A model generated the notes under the pieces. It was not told the DNA's origin and ran no database searches. It saw only the letters and a list, made by a program, of their open reading frames with translations. 64,000 bases of DNA from Paenibacillus sp. PAMC 26794 (GTDB lineage Bacteria > Bacillota > Bacilli > Paenibacillales > Paenibacillaceae). The stretch covers positions 1 through 64,000 of the forward strand of contig NZ_ANHX01000025.1 in the NCBI RefSeq assembly GCF_000316035.1, in the 5' to 3' direction. Positions 11,422-20,217 of this stretch are shown piece after piece. The translations under genes and the position numbers were made by a program. How positions within the stretch are numbered: the first letter of the stretch is position 1; each line of letters starts with the position of its first letter.

Positions 11422-11505
11422 ATAGAACCCACAGAGCCTCTCGCCTTGTCCGGTTCGACTTGCGCCAGACAAGGGAGACGGCTCCGATGTTTCCTAGGGT
11501 TCTAT
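11422..11505 (-). promoter_or_regulatory. Large intercistronic stem-loop between binding protein and permease genes
   Basis: Nested arms: ATAGAACCC (11422-11430) with GGGTTCTAT (11497-11505), GAGCC (11434-11438) with GGCTC (11480-11484), CCTTGTC (11444-11450) with GACAAGG (11468-11474). No T run follows. Hairpins at this place in sugar importer operons commonly protect the 3' end of the binding-protein message, giving more binding protein than permease. Confidence 0.7.
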
Positions 11506-11522
11506 AAGTTACCTTGGGTGTC

Positions 11523-12824
11523 CTAGTTTAATTGTGCTTCAGCTTGTTTTTGTGCTTCAGCCAGAACTTCATCAATTGATTTACCATTCAGGTACGCTTG
11601 CATTTCTACAACCAGAATGTCTTCAATTGCATAGGTGTTGCTACCATAGTTTACATTTGGAATTTCTTTGGTCCAATTTGCGAAATCACTGAAGATTTTT
11701 TGACCGCTGAAGAACTCATCTGCCTTGTTGTACGCATCCCCATCTGTAGCCGGTTTGTACGTACCGATCGCACCAATATTTGTCAACAAATCTTGGTACA
11801 ATTGTTTGTCAGAACCAAATGTTTTTGCCATGAAGTCAGCAGCTTGATCTGCACCAGGAACATTGTTCATAACATACCAGGAGCTACCACCCAAGTTGGA
11901 TGCATGTACAGAGTTAGATTGACCAGCCATTTTCGGCATTGGAGCTACAGCCCATTTACCGGATTGGGAAGCTTCTTGACGTACAGATGGTGAGAACCAG
12001 TTACCTGTAGGAATTGTTGCTACGCTACCATTATTGGCGTTGGCAACGAATTGACTCCAGTCAGAGTGCAATTTAACAATGTTGGCATCCATCATTTTTT
12101 TGTACGTTTCAAAAGCTTCTTTCAATGCAGGGTTAGTGCTAATGTCAGGTGTCTTGCCATCTTCTGCAGTGTACCATTTGCCTGCTGTTTGGATCATCAT
12201 ACGAATGATTCCAAGATCATTCGGGTCAAGAGACAGCAGCTCTTTACCTGTTTTTTCTTTTACGTCTTTACCGATTTGGATGTAATCATCCCAAGTGATG
12301 TCTTGCAGGTCAGCAGCCTTGTAGCCCGCTTGCTCCAGCAAGTCCGTTCTGTAGTACAAACCTGCTACGCCGGAGTCAAATGGAACTCCATATTGTTTGC
12401 CCTCATAGGATGTTGGTCCAATTTTGTAATCTGCAAAATCGGAAGCTTTAATCGTAGAAGACAAATCTTTGAACGCATCCGGATACGCACTCAGGAAACT
12501 TTGTGCACGATAGTCCTCAATCAAAACAATGTTTGGAAGACCGCTGGTTGTTCCAGAGTTCAACCCTGTGTTCAGCTTCTGGATAATCGCATCTTGAGCA
12601 TTTTCAATGATGTTGATCTTCAAATCAGGATTTTCTTTTTGATAAATCTCTTTTGCTTGTTCAAGAGCAGCGACGTTAAATGCTTTGTCCCAAGCCCAAA
12701 TCGTAATTTCGTTTGTTTTTTCATCTCCACCACTGGCAGAATTACCTCCACCACCGGATGAACATGCGGACAACAGCAGTACTGTAACGAGCATCAATAC
12801 CCACATTTTTTTCAAAACATTCAA
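11523..12824 (-). CDS. Sugar-binding lipoprotein of ABC importer (CUT1, family 1 solute-binding protein)
   Basis: 433 residues. A lipoprotein signal peptide ends in LLLSAC with Cys21 as lipid site, followed by a Gly/Ser linker. The rest is a type-1 solute-binding fold; the segment ITIWAWDKAFNVAALEQAKE and a later GVPFDSGVAGLYYRTDLLE are typical of oligosaccharide-binding proteins. It captures sugars at the cell surface for the two downstream permeases. Start ATG 12824 after AAGGGGAG. The YesM/YesN-type pair upstream on the same strand probably controls it. Two cre-like sites lie in its upstream region. Confidence 0.93.
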   Translation of the reverse strand: MNVLKKMWVLMLVTVLLLSACSSGGGGNSASGGDEKTNEITIWAWDKAFNVAALEQAKEIYQKENPDLKINIIENAQDAIIQKLNTGLNSGTTSGLPNIVLIEDYRAQSFLSAYPDAFKDLSSTIKASDFADYKIGPTSYEGKQYGVPFDSGVAGLYYRTDLLEQAGYKAADLQDITWDDYIQIGKDVKEKTGKELLSLDPNDLGIIRMMIQTAGKWYTAEDGKTPDISTNPALKEAFETYKKMMDANIVKLHSDWSQFVANANNGSVATIPTGNWFSPSVRQEASQSGKWAVAPMPKMAGQSNSVHASNLGGSSWYVMNNVPGADQAADFMAKTFGSDKQLYQDLLTNIGAIGTYKPATDGDAYNKADEFFSGQKIFSDFANWTKEIPNVNYGSNTYAIEDILVVEMQAYLNGKSIDEVLAEAQKQAEAQLN

Positions 12825-12865
12825 CTCCCCTTCGACCTCTTTGTGTGTGTTTGTTTACGTTTTCT

Positions 12866-12881
12866 GAAAGCGGTTGCTTTC
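12866..12881 (-). promoter_or_regulatory. Palindromic cre-like operator before the sugar-binding protein
   Basis: GAAAGC-GGTT-GCTTTC is a perfect dyad, about 42 bases before the start codon, overlapping the CcpA/LacI-family pattern TGWAANCGNTNWCA with two mismatches. Confidence 0.5.
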
Positions 12882-12972
12882 GATGTATACATCTTATCAT
12901 TCCCAAATCGCGTTTCGTTAGTAATAATTTTGTGCGGATTTGTCATCTTATTGCCACAATGAAACCCTTTAC

Positions 12973-12986
12973 AGAAACCGTTTGCA
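12973..12986 (-). promoter_or_regulatory. cre-like site
   Basis: AGAAACCGTTTGCA matches 12 of 14 positions of TGWAANCGNTNWCA. It lies about 150 bases before the binding-protein gene, so it may overlap or precede the promoter. Confidence 0.5.
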
Positions 12987-13075
12987 TTAAATTTGGTTTT
13001 TTGTAATTTCTTTTGATTTTGTATTATCTTGATCTTGAAATCGTAAAAATATGTGTGTTTACTGCAACTCTGATA

Positions 13076-13118
13076 CATAAAAATCCCCCGTTTCTGTAGA
13101 AATACAGCTACGAGGGAT
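13076..13118 (-). terminator. Terminator of the two-component operon
   Basis: Interrupted stem ATCCC-CGT-CTGT with ACAG-ACG-GGGAT (13083-13118), followed on the minus strand by TTTTTA; 30 bases after the kinase stop. Confidence 0.75.
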
Positions 13119-13147
13119 CTCAAATTTTGATTGTAATAGGCTACCAT

Positions 13148-14917
13148 TCAACTCGTGATTAAAGGCAGTGTAACGGTGACTCTTGTTCCTTCCCCGACGG
13201 TACTCATAATGGTGACACCATAGGGTGAACCATATAATAACTCAATACGGTCATGCACGTTGCGAATACCGATGCCGCTGAATAGTTGACGATTATTCTT
13301 CGGATTGGGCAACGTTTCTCCCATGACAAGCCCTTCAATTCCATCACCATTGTCCATAATCTCACAGATGAGTGATTCTCCCGCTCTGGAAACCATGACA
13401 TGAATCGTACCCGTCTCTTTCTTGATAAATCCATGGAAAAATGCATTTTCGATAAACGGCTGGATCACCAGTTTGGGTACATGATAGTGTGTGCAATCCG
13501 GAGCGACGTAAAAAGCTGCTTTAATCCGGCCACCATATCTGACGTGATTAATGAAGACATAATTTTTCAAATTCTCGACTTCTTGCTCCACTGTCACCGT
13601 CTGACTCACATCACTGATCGTATTTTGCAGCAATCCAATTAATGCATTAATGGTCTCCGCTGCCCTGTCCTTGTTGCCTTGTTGCACCAGAACTTTGACA
13701 GATGCAAGTGTATTGTACAAGAAATGAGGATTAATCTGACTCTGTAATGCCGCAAGCTCTGCGTTACGTTGTTCATGCTGCGTCTGTACTAATTGATCCA
13801 CATAATCATGCAGTTCATCAAGCATATAGTTGTACGCATGGCCCAGTTGCCGACTCTCGTAACTGCCACTAACCGGTATATAGTTATCCAGATCACTTTT
13901 CGTAATATTAGACATCTGCTTCACCAGTCTTCGCAGTGATTTGGTGATTTGGCTGGTAATCAGAAACACCAGAACAAGCGCACCGATAACAATCGCTGTA
14001 CAGATCAGCGCAACCGTCTTCATGTCAATGAGCTGTCCCATCGCCATATCTTTATCCACTACATTAATCAGGTAAAACCGATAAAAGGGCAAATACTCGG
14101 ATAGAATAATGCTATCCTGCCCCATGACACGGGCATTAATACTTTTCGAAACGTCCACACTCAAATCCTTAGCATATGTGAGCAGCTCCGGCTGAATTGT
14201 ACCGATCCAGTCCAGACGGTTTGAAGATATGATTTCGCCCTTTTCATTCATAATAACAACATCATTACCTCGACTCGTGAAACTGGAATAGAACTGTTGG
14301 AACTCCACTTCTCTCATGGTGACATAGAGTGTCCCGTATATGTGACCTCTTGTTCGATCCGTCAATGCCTTTGTTGCAGAAATCATCTGCAGTTCGCCTT
14401 CGCTGGTATTACTGCGGTAATAGTCAAAAATCAGCCTGCTCGGCGATTGGATTGCTGCTTTGGTAATGGGCTCCTGCTTCAATTCGTCCCCTGTCTTCTT
14501 AATGTAAGCCGGATTGGTGGAAAAACTTCGTCCGTTTACTCCCACAATGGTAATACCTACTTCATAAGACTCAATAATGGTTTGAACCCGATTCATTGTT
14601 TCACGCATATTGTAGAAAGATTTGGCCGTTGAGACTGAGTCTGCATCCCCCTCAGACAGAAATCCCCGAATGGCACCACTTTGAGCTACATTATTGGTAA
14701 CCGCAGCGATCGATTCATTAAAGGATTCAAAATTTGTCTTAATCTGATTAAGCACCTTGGAGTTTGTGATACTGAACGTCTCAGTAAACAGATTGGTTGA
14801 CATGTGAATGGTCGTCCATAAGATGAGTACAGAAACGAGGACAATACTGACCACCATAACCAGAAACAACTTGGGAAACAATCCGAGACGAGATAATTGG
14901 TTCATCCATTTCTTCAT
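13148..14917 (-). CDS. Sensor histidine kinase, YesM/LytS type
   Basis: 589 residues. TM1 at about 15-37, an extracytoplasmic Cache-like sensor region (about 40-295), TM2 at about 303-325, HAMP (about 325-378), then a His_kinase domain with the phospho-acceptor His398 in INPHFLYNTL, and a HATPase domain with GIGIRNVHDRIELLYG. This class pairs with AraC-type response regulators to sense extracellular sugars in Paenibacillus and Bacillus. It follows its partner regulator by 18 bases, and its ATG 14917 has AGAAGGA upstream. Predicted to control the importer downstream. Confidence 0.93.
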   Translation of the reverse strand: MKKWMNQLSRLGLFPKLFLVMVVSIVLVSVLILWTTIHMSTNLFTETFSITNSKVLNQIKTNFESFNESIAAVTNNVAQSGAIRGFLSEGDADSVSTAKSFYNMRETMNRVQTIIESYEVGITIVGVNGRSFSTNPAYIKKTGDELKQEPITKAAIQSPSRLIFDYYRSNTSEGELQMISATKALTDRTRGHIYGTLYVTMREVEFQQFYSSFTSRGNDVVIMNEKGEIISSNRLDWIGTIQPELLTYAKDLSVDVSKSINARVMGQDSIILSEYLPFYRFYLINVVDKDMAMGQLIDMKTVALICTAIVIGALVLVFLITSQITKSLRRLVKQMSNITKSDLDNYIPVSGSYESRQLGHAYNYMLDELHDYVDQLVQTQHEQRNAELAALQSQINPHFLYNTLASVKVLVQQGNKDRAAETINALIGLLQNTISDVSQTVTVEQEVENLKNYVFINHVRYGGRIKAAFYVAPDCTHYHVPKLVIQPFIENAFFHGFIKKETGTIHVMVSRAGESLICEIMDNGDGIEGLVMGETLPNPKNNRQLFSGIGIRNVHDRIELLYGSPYGVTIMSTVGEGTRVTVTLPLITS

Positions 14918-14935
14918 GATCTTATCCTTCTGACT

Positions 14936-16483
14936 TTATGCCCAGAATTTGCGCCGGTATCGGCTTGGTGATAATCCGGTGAATTTTTTGAATACTTTGC
15001 AAAAGTAACTATGATCGGAATAGCCTACCATACTGCTAATCTCAGAGATCGTTACATCATCGGATCGGAGCAGTTCCTCGGCTTTTTCAATCCGAATTTT
15101 ATTTAAGTATTCATTAAATCCTTCTTTTTTGTGAGATGAGAAATAACTGGATAAATACGATGGATTAAAATGAAAGTGCTTGGCTACTTCAGCAAGCCCG
15201 AGCGGCTGATCAAAGTGCTCATGCATGTAATCCAGCAACATCTTCATGTTGGGATCACTTCGTTTTCCACCCGCACCAACGGTGCACTCCTGAACTTCCG
15301 TCATGAATTGATCAAGCACAGTCATGACTTCGTCCAGACTCGAAGCCCCGTCCACATTTTTAAAATACGTATATTTGCTCTCTTCCAGCCCGGCAGACTG
15401 AACATCCATATCTGCGAGGGTAATGGTCACGTTGAAGATCAAGTTACCGAGAAATGATTTGATCTCAAACACATCGGCAATATAATCCCGTCCAAGTGTT
15501 TTTGCATGATCCTGTAAATACTCCCTTGCCGCTTCGACCCGGTTACGCTTCACATGCTGCAAAAACATATTCACATTAAACTGGTAACCTGCGGGATGCA
15601 TTGGAGGCAGTTCACCATACACCAGGATTGGTCGATTCTTATAATAGAAGCGATATTCAATCAGCTTAATCAGGCGTTCCCGGTAAACAACACCCATCTG
15701 TTCAAATGAAGTAAAGCTTTCACTAAGCACCCAACCAGGACTGTCTTCTCCTGCTGCATTTTCACTGGCCAACTGTCTGATCCGTTCAAGCATCCATTCA
15801 TCTCTCGCAGGATCGACATTAAGAAGCATCACAGGTAATGTACCCTCTGCGGGAACCATTGCACATTCTACTTCAGGCAGATCACTGCGGAGCTTGGATT
15901 CAATCTGTTCCTGATCCATCTTCAGTGGATTCCCTCCAACACCCATGGGTTTATACACCAGCAAGCGAAAAGATTCATACGGAAAGGTATCTCGAATCAT
16001 CGGCATTTCGCTATCTTCATCCAGTGTAAATCCGGACAGCATCTTTTCCATCAGTTGCCCAAGTCTCCAACCATCGTGCGACGGCTCGAACTGTAGCTCC
16101 GGAATTTTACCCGCTGTGCGTTGAAGAACCTGCAATAATTCATTCGTATCCAGCTTTGGTTTCAGTATATAATCGGCTGCCCCGTGCTGAAGCGTAGAAC
16201 GTACATACTCGAATTCACTGAAGCTGCTAAGTACAATAACTTCAATCTGCGGATTACTGGCTTTTAGTGTACGGACAAACGTTTCCCCATCCATGACAGG
16301 CATGACAATGTCGGTGATCACAATATCCGGTTTTAACAAGTTCACCTGCTGTAATCCTTCTTCACCGTTGGAAGCTTCACCCACTATGATAAACCCTTCT
16401 GCTTCCCAGTTCATATGGTGCTTTATGCCCTGTCTTACCAGAAACTCATCGTCAACAATCAGCACCTTGCACAACCGGTTCAT
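14936..16483 (-). CDS. AraC-type response regulator, YesN family
   Basis: 515 residues. N-terminal receiver domain with Asp11, Asp12, phospho-acceptor Asp58 (VITDIVMPVMDG) and Lys108 (DYILKP). A long middle region of unknown fold (about 130-400) follows. The C terminus is an AraC double helix-turn-helix (about 410-515; HFHFNPSYLSSYFS and VGYSDHSYFCKVFKKFTG). It is co-transcribed with the kinase at 13148-14917. Likely targets are the importer and lacZ and perhaps GH74. Start ATG 16483 follows AAGGGGG with a rather long spacer. Confidence 0.93.
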   Translation of the reverse strand: MNRLCKVLIVDDEFLVRQGIKHHMNWEAEGFIIVGEASNGEEGLQQVNLLKPDIVITDIVMPVMDGETFVRTLKASNPQIEVIVLSSFSEFEYVRSTLQHGAADYILKPKLDTNELLQVLQRTAGKIPELQFEPSHDGWRLGQLMEKMLSGFTLDEDSEMPMIRDTFPYESFRLLVYKPMGVGGNPLKMDQEQIESKLRSDLPEVECAMVPAEGTLPVMLLNVDPARDEWMLERIRQLASENAAGEDSPGWVLSESFTSFEQMGVVYRERLIKLIEYRFYYKNRPILVYGELPPMHPAGYQFNVNMFLQHVKRNRVEAAREYLQDHAKTLGRDYIADVFEIKSFLGNLIFNVTITLADMDVQSAGLEESKYTYFKNVDGASSLDEVMTVLDQFMTEVQECTVGAGGKRSDPNMKMLLDYMHEHFDQPLGLAEVAKHFHFNPSYLSSYFSSHKKEGFNEYLNKIRIEKAEELLRSDDVTISEISSMVGYSDHSYFCKVFKKFTGLSPSRYRRKFWA

Positions 16484-16555
16484 GATCGCGACCCCCTTGT
16501 CTAATCTTTCCTCTATATCTGTACAGGCTATACCAACTATTATATATCGGTTATA

Positions 16556-16571
16556 AACACTTTCCAGTGTT
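16556..16571. promoter_or_regulatory. Inverted repeat upstream of the response regulator gene
   Basis: AACACT-TTCC-AGTGTT, a perfect dyad about 75 bases before the start. A TATAAT-like box lies close by on the minus strand. A protein-binding site is possible; which protein is unknown. Confidence 0.4.
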
Positions 16572-16667
16572 AGCGGTTACATTAATTTTAAATTGATTGT
16601 ACATCTTTTTATATCCTAAAACGATCCTTTAAGCAATGGTAACTATCTATAGTTTACACTATATTTC

Positions 16668-16716
16668 GACAAAATAAGAAGCCCTGACTCGCCATTCGAT
16701 CATTTGGCGAATCAGG
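16668..16716 (-). terminator. Terminator of the xyloglucanase gene
   Basis: Stem CCTGACTCGCCA (16683-16694) with TGGCGAATCAGG (16705-16716), one mismatch, followed on the minus strand by a T-rich stretch. Confidence 0.75.
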
Positions 16717-16761
16717 ACCCCTATTTCAAACCTTTATTTCGTTAAATCACTCACTTATGGT

Positions 16762-19700
16762 TCAATTCCCCATTGGAGACTTCCCGCGATATAACCGGTG
16801 ACTTTGGACCAGTCCCGTATAGGAAGTCTGACTACCTGCAAAAGAATAATCATCCGTTTGCGTATAGTTGGTCCAATTGTTCTTGGAGATGCGCGTATGG
16901 ATTTCCGTGCTTTGTCCTACATTCAGAGTTCCAGCGGAAGCTGTGAATCCAATCTCAAGCACGTGGTCAGCACCTGTCCGAACTGGATTGAGTGAACTGA
17001 ACGTGCCTGTTACATTCGAACTGCCAGCAGTCGCCCAGTCAGCGAAAAAGTTCTGAGGCTGTTCACCGTTTATCGTGTAATAATATCTGATTCTCACATC
17101 AGACAGATTCAAGGCTGTAGTACCCGTATTTGTCAGTTTGAATTTGGGGCTAATCGAGCTGCCCGTCGCTGAAGTGTTGCTGTTAAACATCTCAATGCGT
17201 ATGGTTCCAGCAGGTGCAGCTGTCGTGTCCTTAATGAGCAGATTCAAGGTCGCATGAGCGCCTGCGCTGAATTGAAAGGTTAGCGCCGCTGCGCCATTTG
17301 GCAGTGAAGCCAGGTAGTTTTTACTAAATACGACCTCATTACCTGTTAACGTGTAATCTGTACCTGAAACCAGTGTTGCATTCCCGTTACGAATGGAGGC
17401 AAGTGTATTGCCGTTCAGCGTTAACGTGACTGGAACATTAACCTGATTGTCTGCTTTGCGATCAAATTCGGCTGTAACCGGTGTAATCGCAGAGTTGGTC
17501 ACTGGTGTACCTCCGCCATTGTTACCTCCAACACGGTCAGCATACAAAATTCCGCGGCCATTCGTTCCGAGATATACTCTTCCATACAATCGCGGATCAC
17601 CCGTAATTGTGGTTACACGAGCATACTGATGCTGATCATCATTGATACGAACCCAATTAGTCCCACCGTCATCAGAGCGGAAGAATCCACGTGTTCCATC
17701 GATCTGTGCAACCGTGTATAACGCTACAACGCTCTGCCCAGGGGCCGCTTTACCAAATCCGATACTGTCTGCTTCCTCTACATTGGCAAGCTTTGTGAAT
17801 GTCGCTCCTGAATCCGTGGAATGCCATAATCCGTAAGGACCTTCTTCCTCACTACCACCCGCAAACCAGAGTTCGCCTTCAACACCTGGAACGGCATCCA
17901 GATCGGCATTTCCTTCCATCGGAAGTCCGGTCGCAGGTGATGCCGTGAAGGTAGCACCACCATTCACACTCACATAGATTTTACCCGCTGCAAATCCATA
18001 AAATTTGTTTGAATTGACACGATCCGAAATCACTTTCGCCTGTGCAGGTATGCCCGTACTTGCCGTCCAGGAATTGCCGCCAGTCGAATAATGTACACCT
18101 TTATCTGATGTGCTCCATACGAGTCGGTTACCATTCGCAGAGATGGCTACGGTCCCTCCTCCGGTTGTGCCGGCAGGTTCTGCATTGGCCTTATACCATG
18201 TAGTGCCTCCGTCACTGGACAATCCAATGGATTTTGCATTTGGATCAGCAGCATAATCTGCTTTACCTACGCGAACCATCGTATTTGGACTTAACTCTGC
18301 AAAATCCAGACTTTCTGTGGAAGGATAGTTCGGGCTCGTAAATATGGTAGCTGGAGCCTGGTCCAGATTGTTATGACGGAATCCGGAGACATCCCCCAAT
18401 CCGCTTATCAAATGTGCACCACTTGGCGGGCTGATCAGATCCAGTACGGCAATCTCCTCAACCCCCTTCGCCATCACTGAAATATTGATTTTTTCATCAT
18501 CATCCCAGTCTGTCAGGTTCTTCGTTCCATAGATCGTAGCACCCGTTCCATACATCATGCGATCCGAATCAAACGGATCAATCTCTAGATCACCGATCAT
18601 CCAGCCCAGTTTTGGGGTTGTTTCGGGCGGGGCAGGATTAGTGCCAAATGTGAGCCATGGCGCTGCCGAAATATCCTGTGTATAACGTAACTTCCGGTTC
18701 GGATATCCTTCAAATTCCCATATGCGTGTCCACGTCGCTCCGCCATCTGTACTCCTGAACAAGGTGGCATCCGGCCACCAGGAATTTAATGTCGCAACCA
18801 TCAATGTACCGGGATTCTGTGCATCAACAGCCAATCCGCCATATCCAAAATAATTATCCGTGCTGCTGCTTGGAACAGGGCTGATATTGGTCCAGACACC
18901 TGTCGACGTATTCAGTTTCCACACGTCACCTTTTTCCCCATCATACGGTCCAACACCATCGCTGTACGTAATATAGAGGCTTCCGTCTGAATCAAACACA
19001 CCATGATGCGGGATATAACCTGTAGGTTGACCAGCAACAACTGACCAGGTCAGGCCGCCATTAGTGCTGCGATACACGCTTTGAGCTTTATCCGCAACAC
19101 CCACATAGATTGTCTGGGTTGCCTGCCCTGCCGAACCTGTTGTTTTGTCAAACGTAATCCATGCCAGACCTACGATGTCACTGGTATATTCATTCGAAGG
19201 ATCTTGCACATAATTTCCCGGATTCGGGAAGCTTGTGACTTCGTTCCAGGTCACACCGTAATCGGTACTTTTCCATAACCCATGACCACTTCGTGCACCA
19301 AAATACAGAATACTGTTATCATTCGGGTCCACGGTCAGGCGTTCTCCCATTGAACGTCCCGGCATGTTGCCGCCAACTTTGAACGGAAGTGTTGTGGTCT
19401 GCCATGTATCTCCCCGGTCCGTAGAGCGCAAGATGGAGCCATTATTTTGGTCCCACGAATTCGTATACGTCCCAACTGCCATATAGACCCGATCGGGATC
19501 AACCGGGTCCGTAGCCAGTGCGTCCACACCATTCTTGTTCCAGTCATCCCAGCCGACAAAATCCGTTAAGGGTATCCACCTCTCGTCAGCCGCATTCCAG
19601 CGATAGGCTCCCCCGATATCCGTACGGGCATAGATCAGATCCTTTTCCGACTCGTTGAAAATAATGCCCGGTACAAACCCGCCTCCTGCACCAGTCACCA

Positions 19701-19824
19701 CATTTTTCCACTCATAGGCTTCATTCGGTGCCGCTGCTGTCGTTCCAGCAAGTCCTCCCAGAGAGGCGGTTACTACGGCAACCGTCAGGCTCATCATTCG
19801 CAATTTCCCCATAAACGTTCTCAT
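16762..19824 (-). CDS. Secreted xyloglucanase: GH74 catalytic domain, X2 domain and CBM3, with a C-terminal frameshift
   Basis: 1020 residues as read. Signal peptide about 1-32; GH74 twin beta-propeller (about 36-770) with repeated STD-x-G-x-TW blades; candidate catalytic Asp69 (YARTDIGGAYRW) and Asp478 (GLGDVSGF). Next comes an X2 domain (about 778-868) and a family 3 cellulose-binding module (about 872-1000). It would cut xyloglucan outside the cell while bound to cellulose. The frame ends in an atypical tail. Removing one C from the CCC at 16814-16816 restores the usual CBM3 ending DWSKVTGYIAGSLQWGIEP and a stop at 16755, so a one-base insertion or sequencing error is likely. Start ATG 19824 follows GAGGAGG. 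Confidence 0.92.
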   Translation of the reverse strand: MRTFMGKLRMMSLTVAVVTASLGGLAGTTAAAPNEAYEWKNVVTGAGGGFVPGIIFNESEKDLIYARTDIGGAYRWNAADERWIPLTDFVGWDDWNKNGVDALATDPVDPDRVYMAVGTYTNSWDQNNGSILRSTDRGDTWQTTTLPFKVGGNMPGRSMGERLTVDPNDNSILYFGARSGHGLWKSTDYGVTWNEVTSFPNPGNYVQDPSNEYTSDIVGLAWITFDKTTGSAGQATQTIYVGVADKAQSVYRSTNGGLTWSVVAGQPTGYIPHHGVFDSDGSLYITYSDGVGPYDGEKGDVWKLNTSTGVWTNISPVPSSSTDNYFGYGGLAVDAQNPGTLMVATLNSWWPDATLFRSTDGGATWTRIWEFEGYPNRKLRYTQDISAAPWLTFGTNPAPPETTPKLGWMIGDLEIDPFDSDRMMYGTGATIYGTKNLTDWDDDEKINISVMAKGVEEIAVLDLISPPSGAHLISGLGDVSGFRHNNLDQAPATIFTSPNYPSTESLDFAELSPNTMVRVGKADYAADPNAKSIGLSSDGGTTWYKANAEPAGTTGGGTVAISANGNRLVWSTSDKGVHYSTGGNSWTASTGIPAQAKVISDRVNSNKFYGFAAGKIYVSVNGGATFTASPATGLPMEGNADLDAVPGVEGELWFAGGSEEEGPYGLWHSTDSGATFTKLANVEEADSIGFGKAAPGQSVVALYTVAQIDGTRGFFRSDDGGTNWVRINDDQHQYARVTTITGDPRLYGRVYLGTNGRGILYADRVGGNNGGGTPVTNSAITPVTAEFDRKADNQVNVPVTLTLNGNTLASIRNGNATLVSGTDYTLTGNEVVFSKNYLASLPNGAAALTFQFSAGAHATLNLLIKDTTAAPAGTIRIEMFNSNTSATGSSISPKFKLTNTGTTALNLSDVRIRYYYTINGEQPQNFFADWATAGSSNVTGTFSSLNPVRTGADHVLEIGFTASAGTLNVGQSTEIHTRISKNNWTNYTQTDDYSFAGSQTSYTGLVQSHRLYRGKSPMGN

Positions 19825-19958
19825 ATCAACTTATCCTCCTCTTCTACTTCGTTACTGCATTTCGGTCTATCCCCGCTGTCTCATCGTGCTGATGATGGCG
19901 TGCCAGACGAATCAATGCATCCCTTGATACAAGAAGCCTCACCCCCTTCCAGCTATAA

Positions 19959-19973
19959 TGTTAAGCGCTTACA
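19959..19973 (-). promoter_or_regulatory. cre-like site before the xyloglucanase gene
   Basis: On the minus strand TGTAAGCGCTTAACA. The core TGTAAGCGCTTA is an ideal cre half plus spacer, but one extra base shifts the last half-site. Likely carbon catabolite control of the xyloglucanase. Confidence 0.5.
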
Positions 19974-20103
19974 TAATTGTTCTTGATTCGCGGTTATCTG
20001 GATAATACTTTCAATAAATAACATTCGCTGGCAATCATCAAACCCCTCTGTCGAAATTCCGATTTTTGTAAAATATTTTCATTGTTTAAAATCTTTTATG
20101 CAA

Positions 20104-20131
20104 CAAAAAAAGATGCTGTTAGAACAGCACC
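20104..20131 (-). terminator. Terminator of the esterase-SMP-30 operon
   Basis: TGCTGTT (20114-20120) and AACAGCA (20123-20129), followed on the minus strand by TCTTTTTTT; about 90 bases after the last gene. Confidence 0.8.
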
Positions 20132-20217
20132 TTTCGACATTTTATATCAGAGTAAAAAATGGAATCGTTTCTTTCCTGGCAAACCAGATAGAGGTTCACT
20201 ATATGACTGGAACCTGT

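Larger units (their letters stand above)
12825..13147 (-). other. Upstream region of the importer operon
   Basis: Holds the kinase terminator (13076-13118) and two cre-like sites (12866-12881, 12973-12986). An open frame covering it on the minus strand is AT-rich, has no ribosome binding site and includes the terminator, so it is not called. No clear -35/-10 pair was fixed by eye. Confidence 0.55.
19825..20217. other. Intergenic region upstream of the xyloglucanase gene
   Basis: Contains the cre-like site at 19959-19973 and the SMP-30 operon terminator at 20104-20131. An 61-codon frame on + (20098-20283) is not supported by a binding site and overlaps the terminator. No other gene seen. Confidence 0.55.

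Noticed and set aside
12821..13147. 108-codon open frame on - upstream of the binding-protein gene
   Set aside because: Contains the kinase terminator and cre-like sites, low-complexity Lys/Asn/Phe-rich translation, no binding site.
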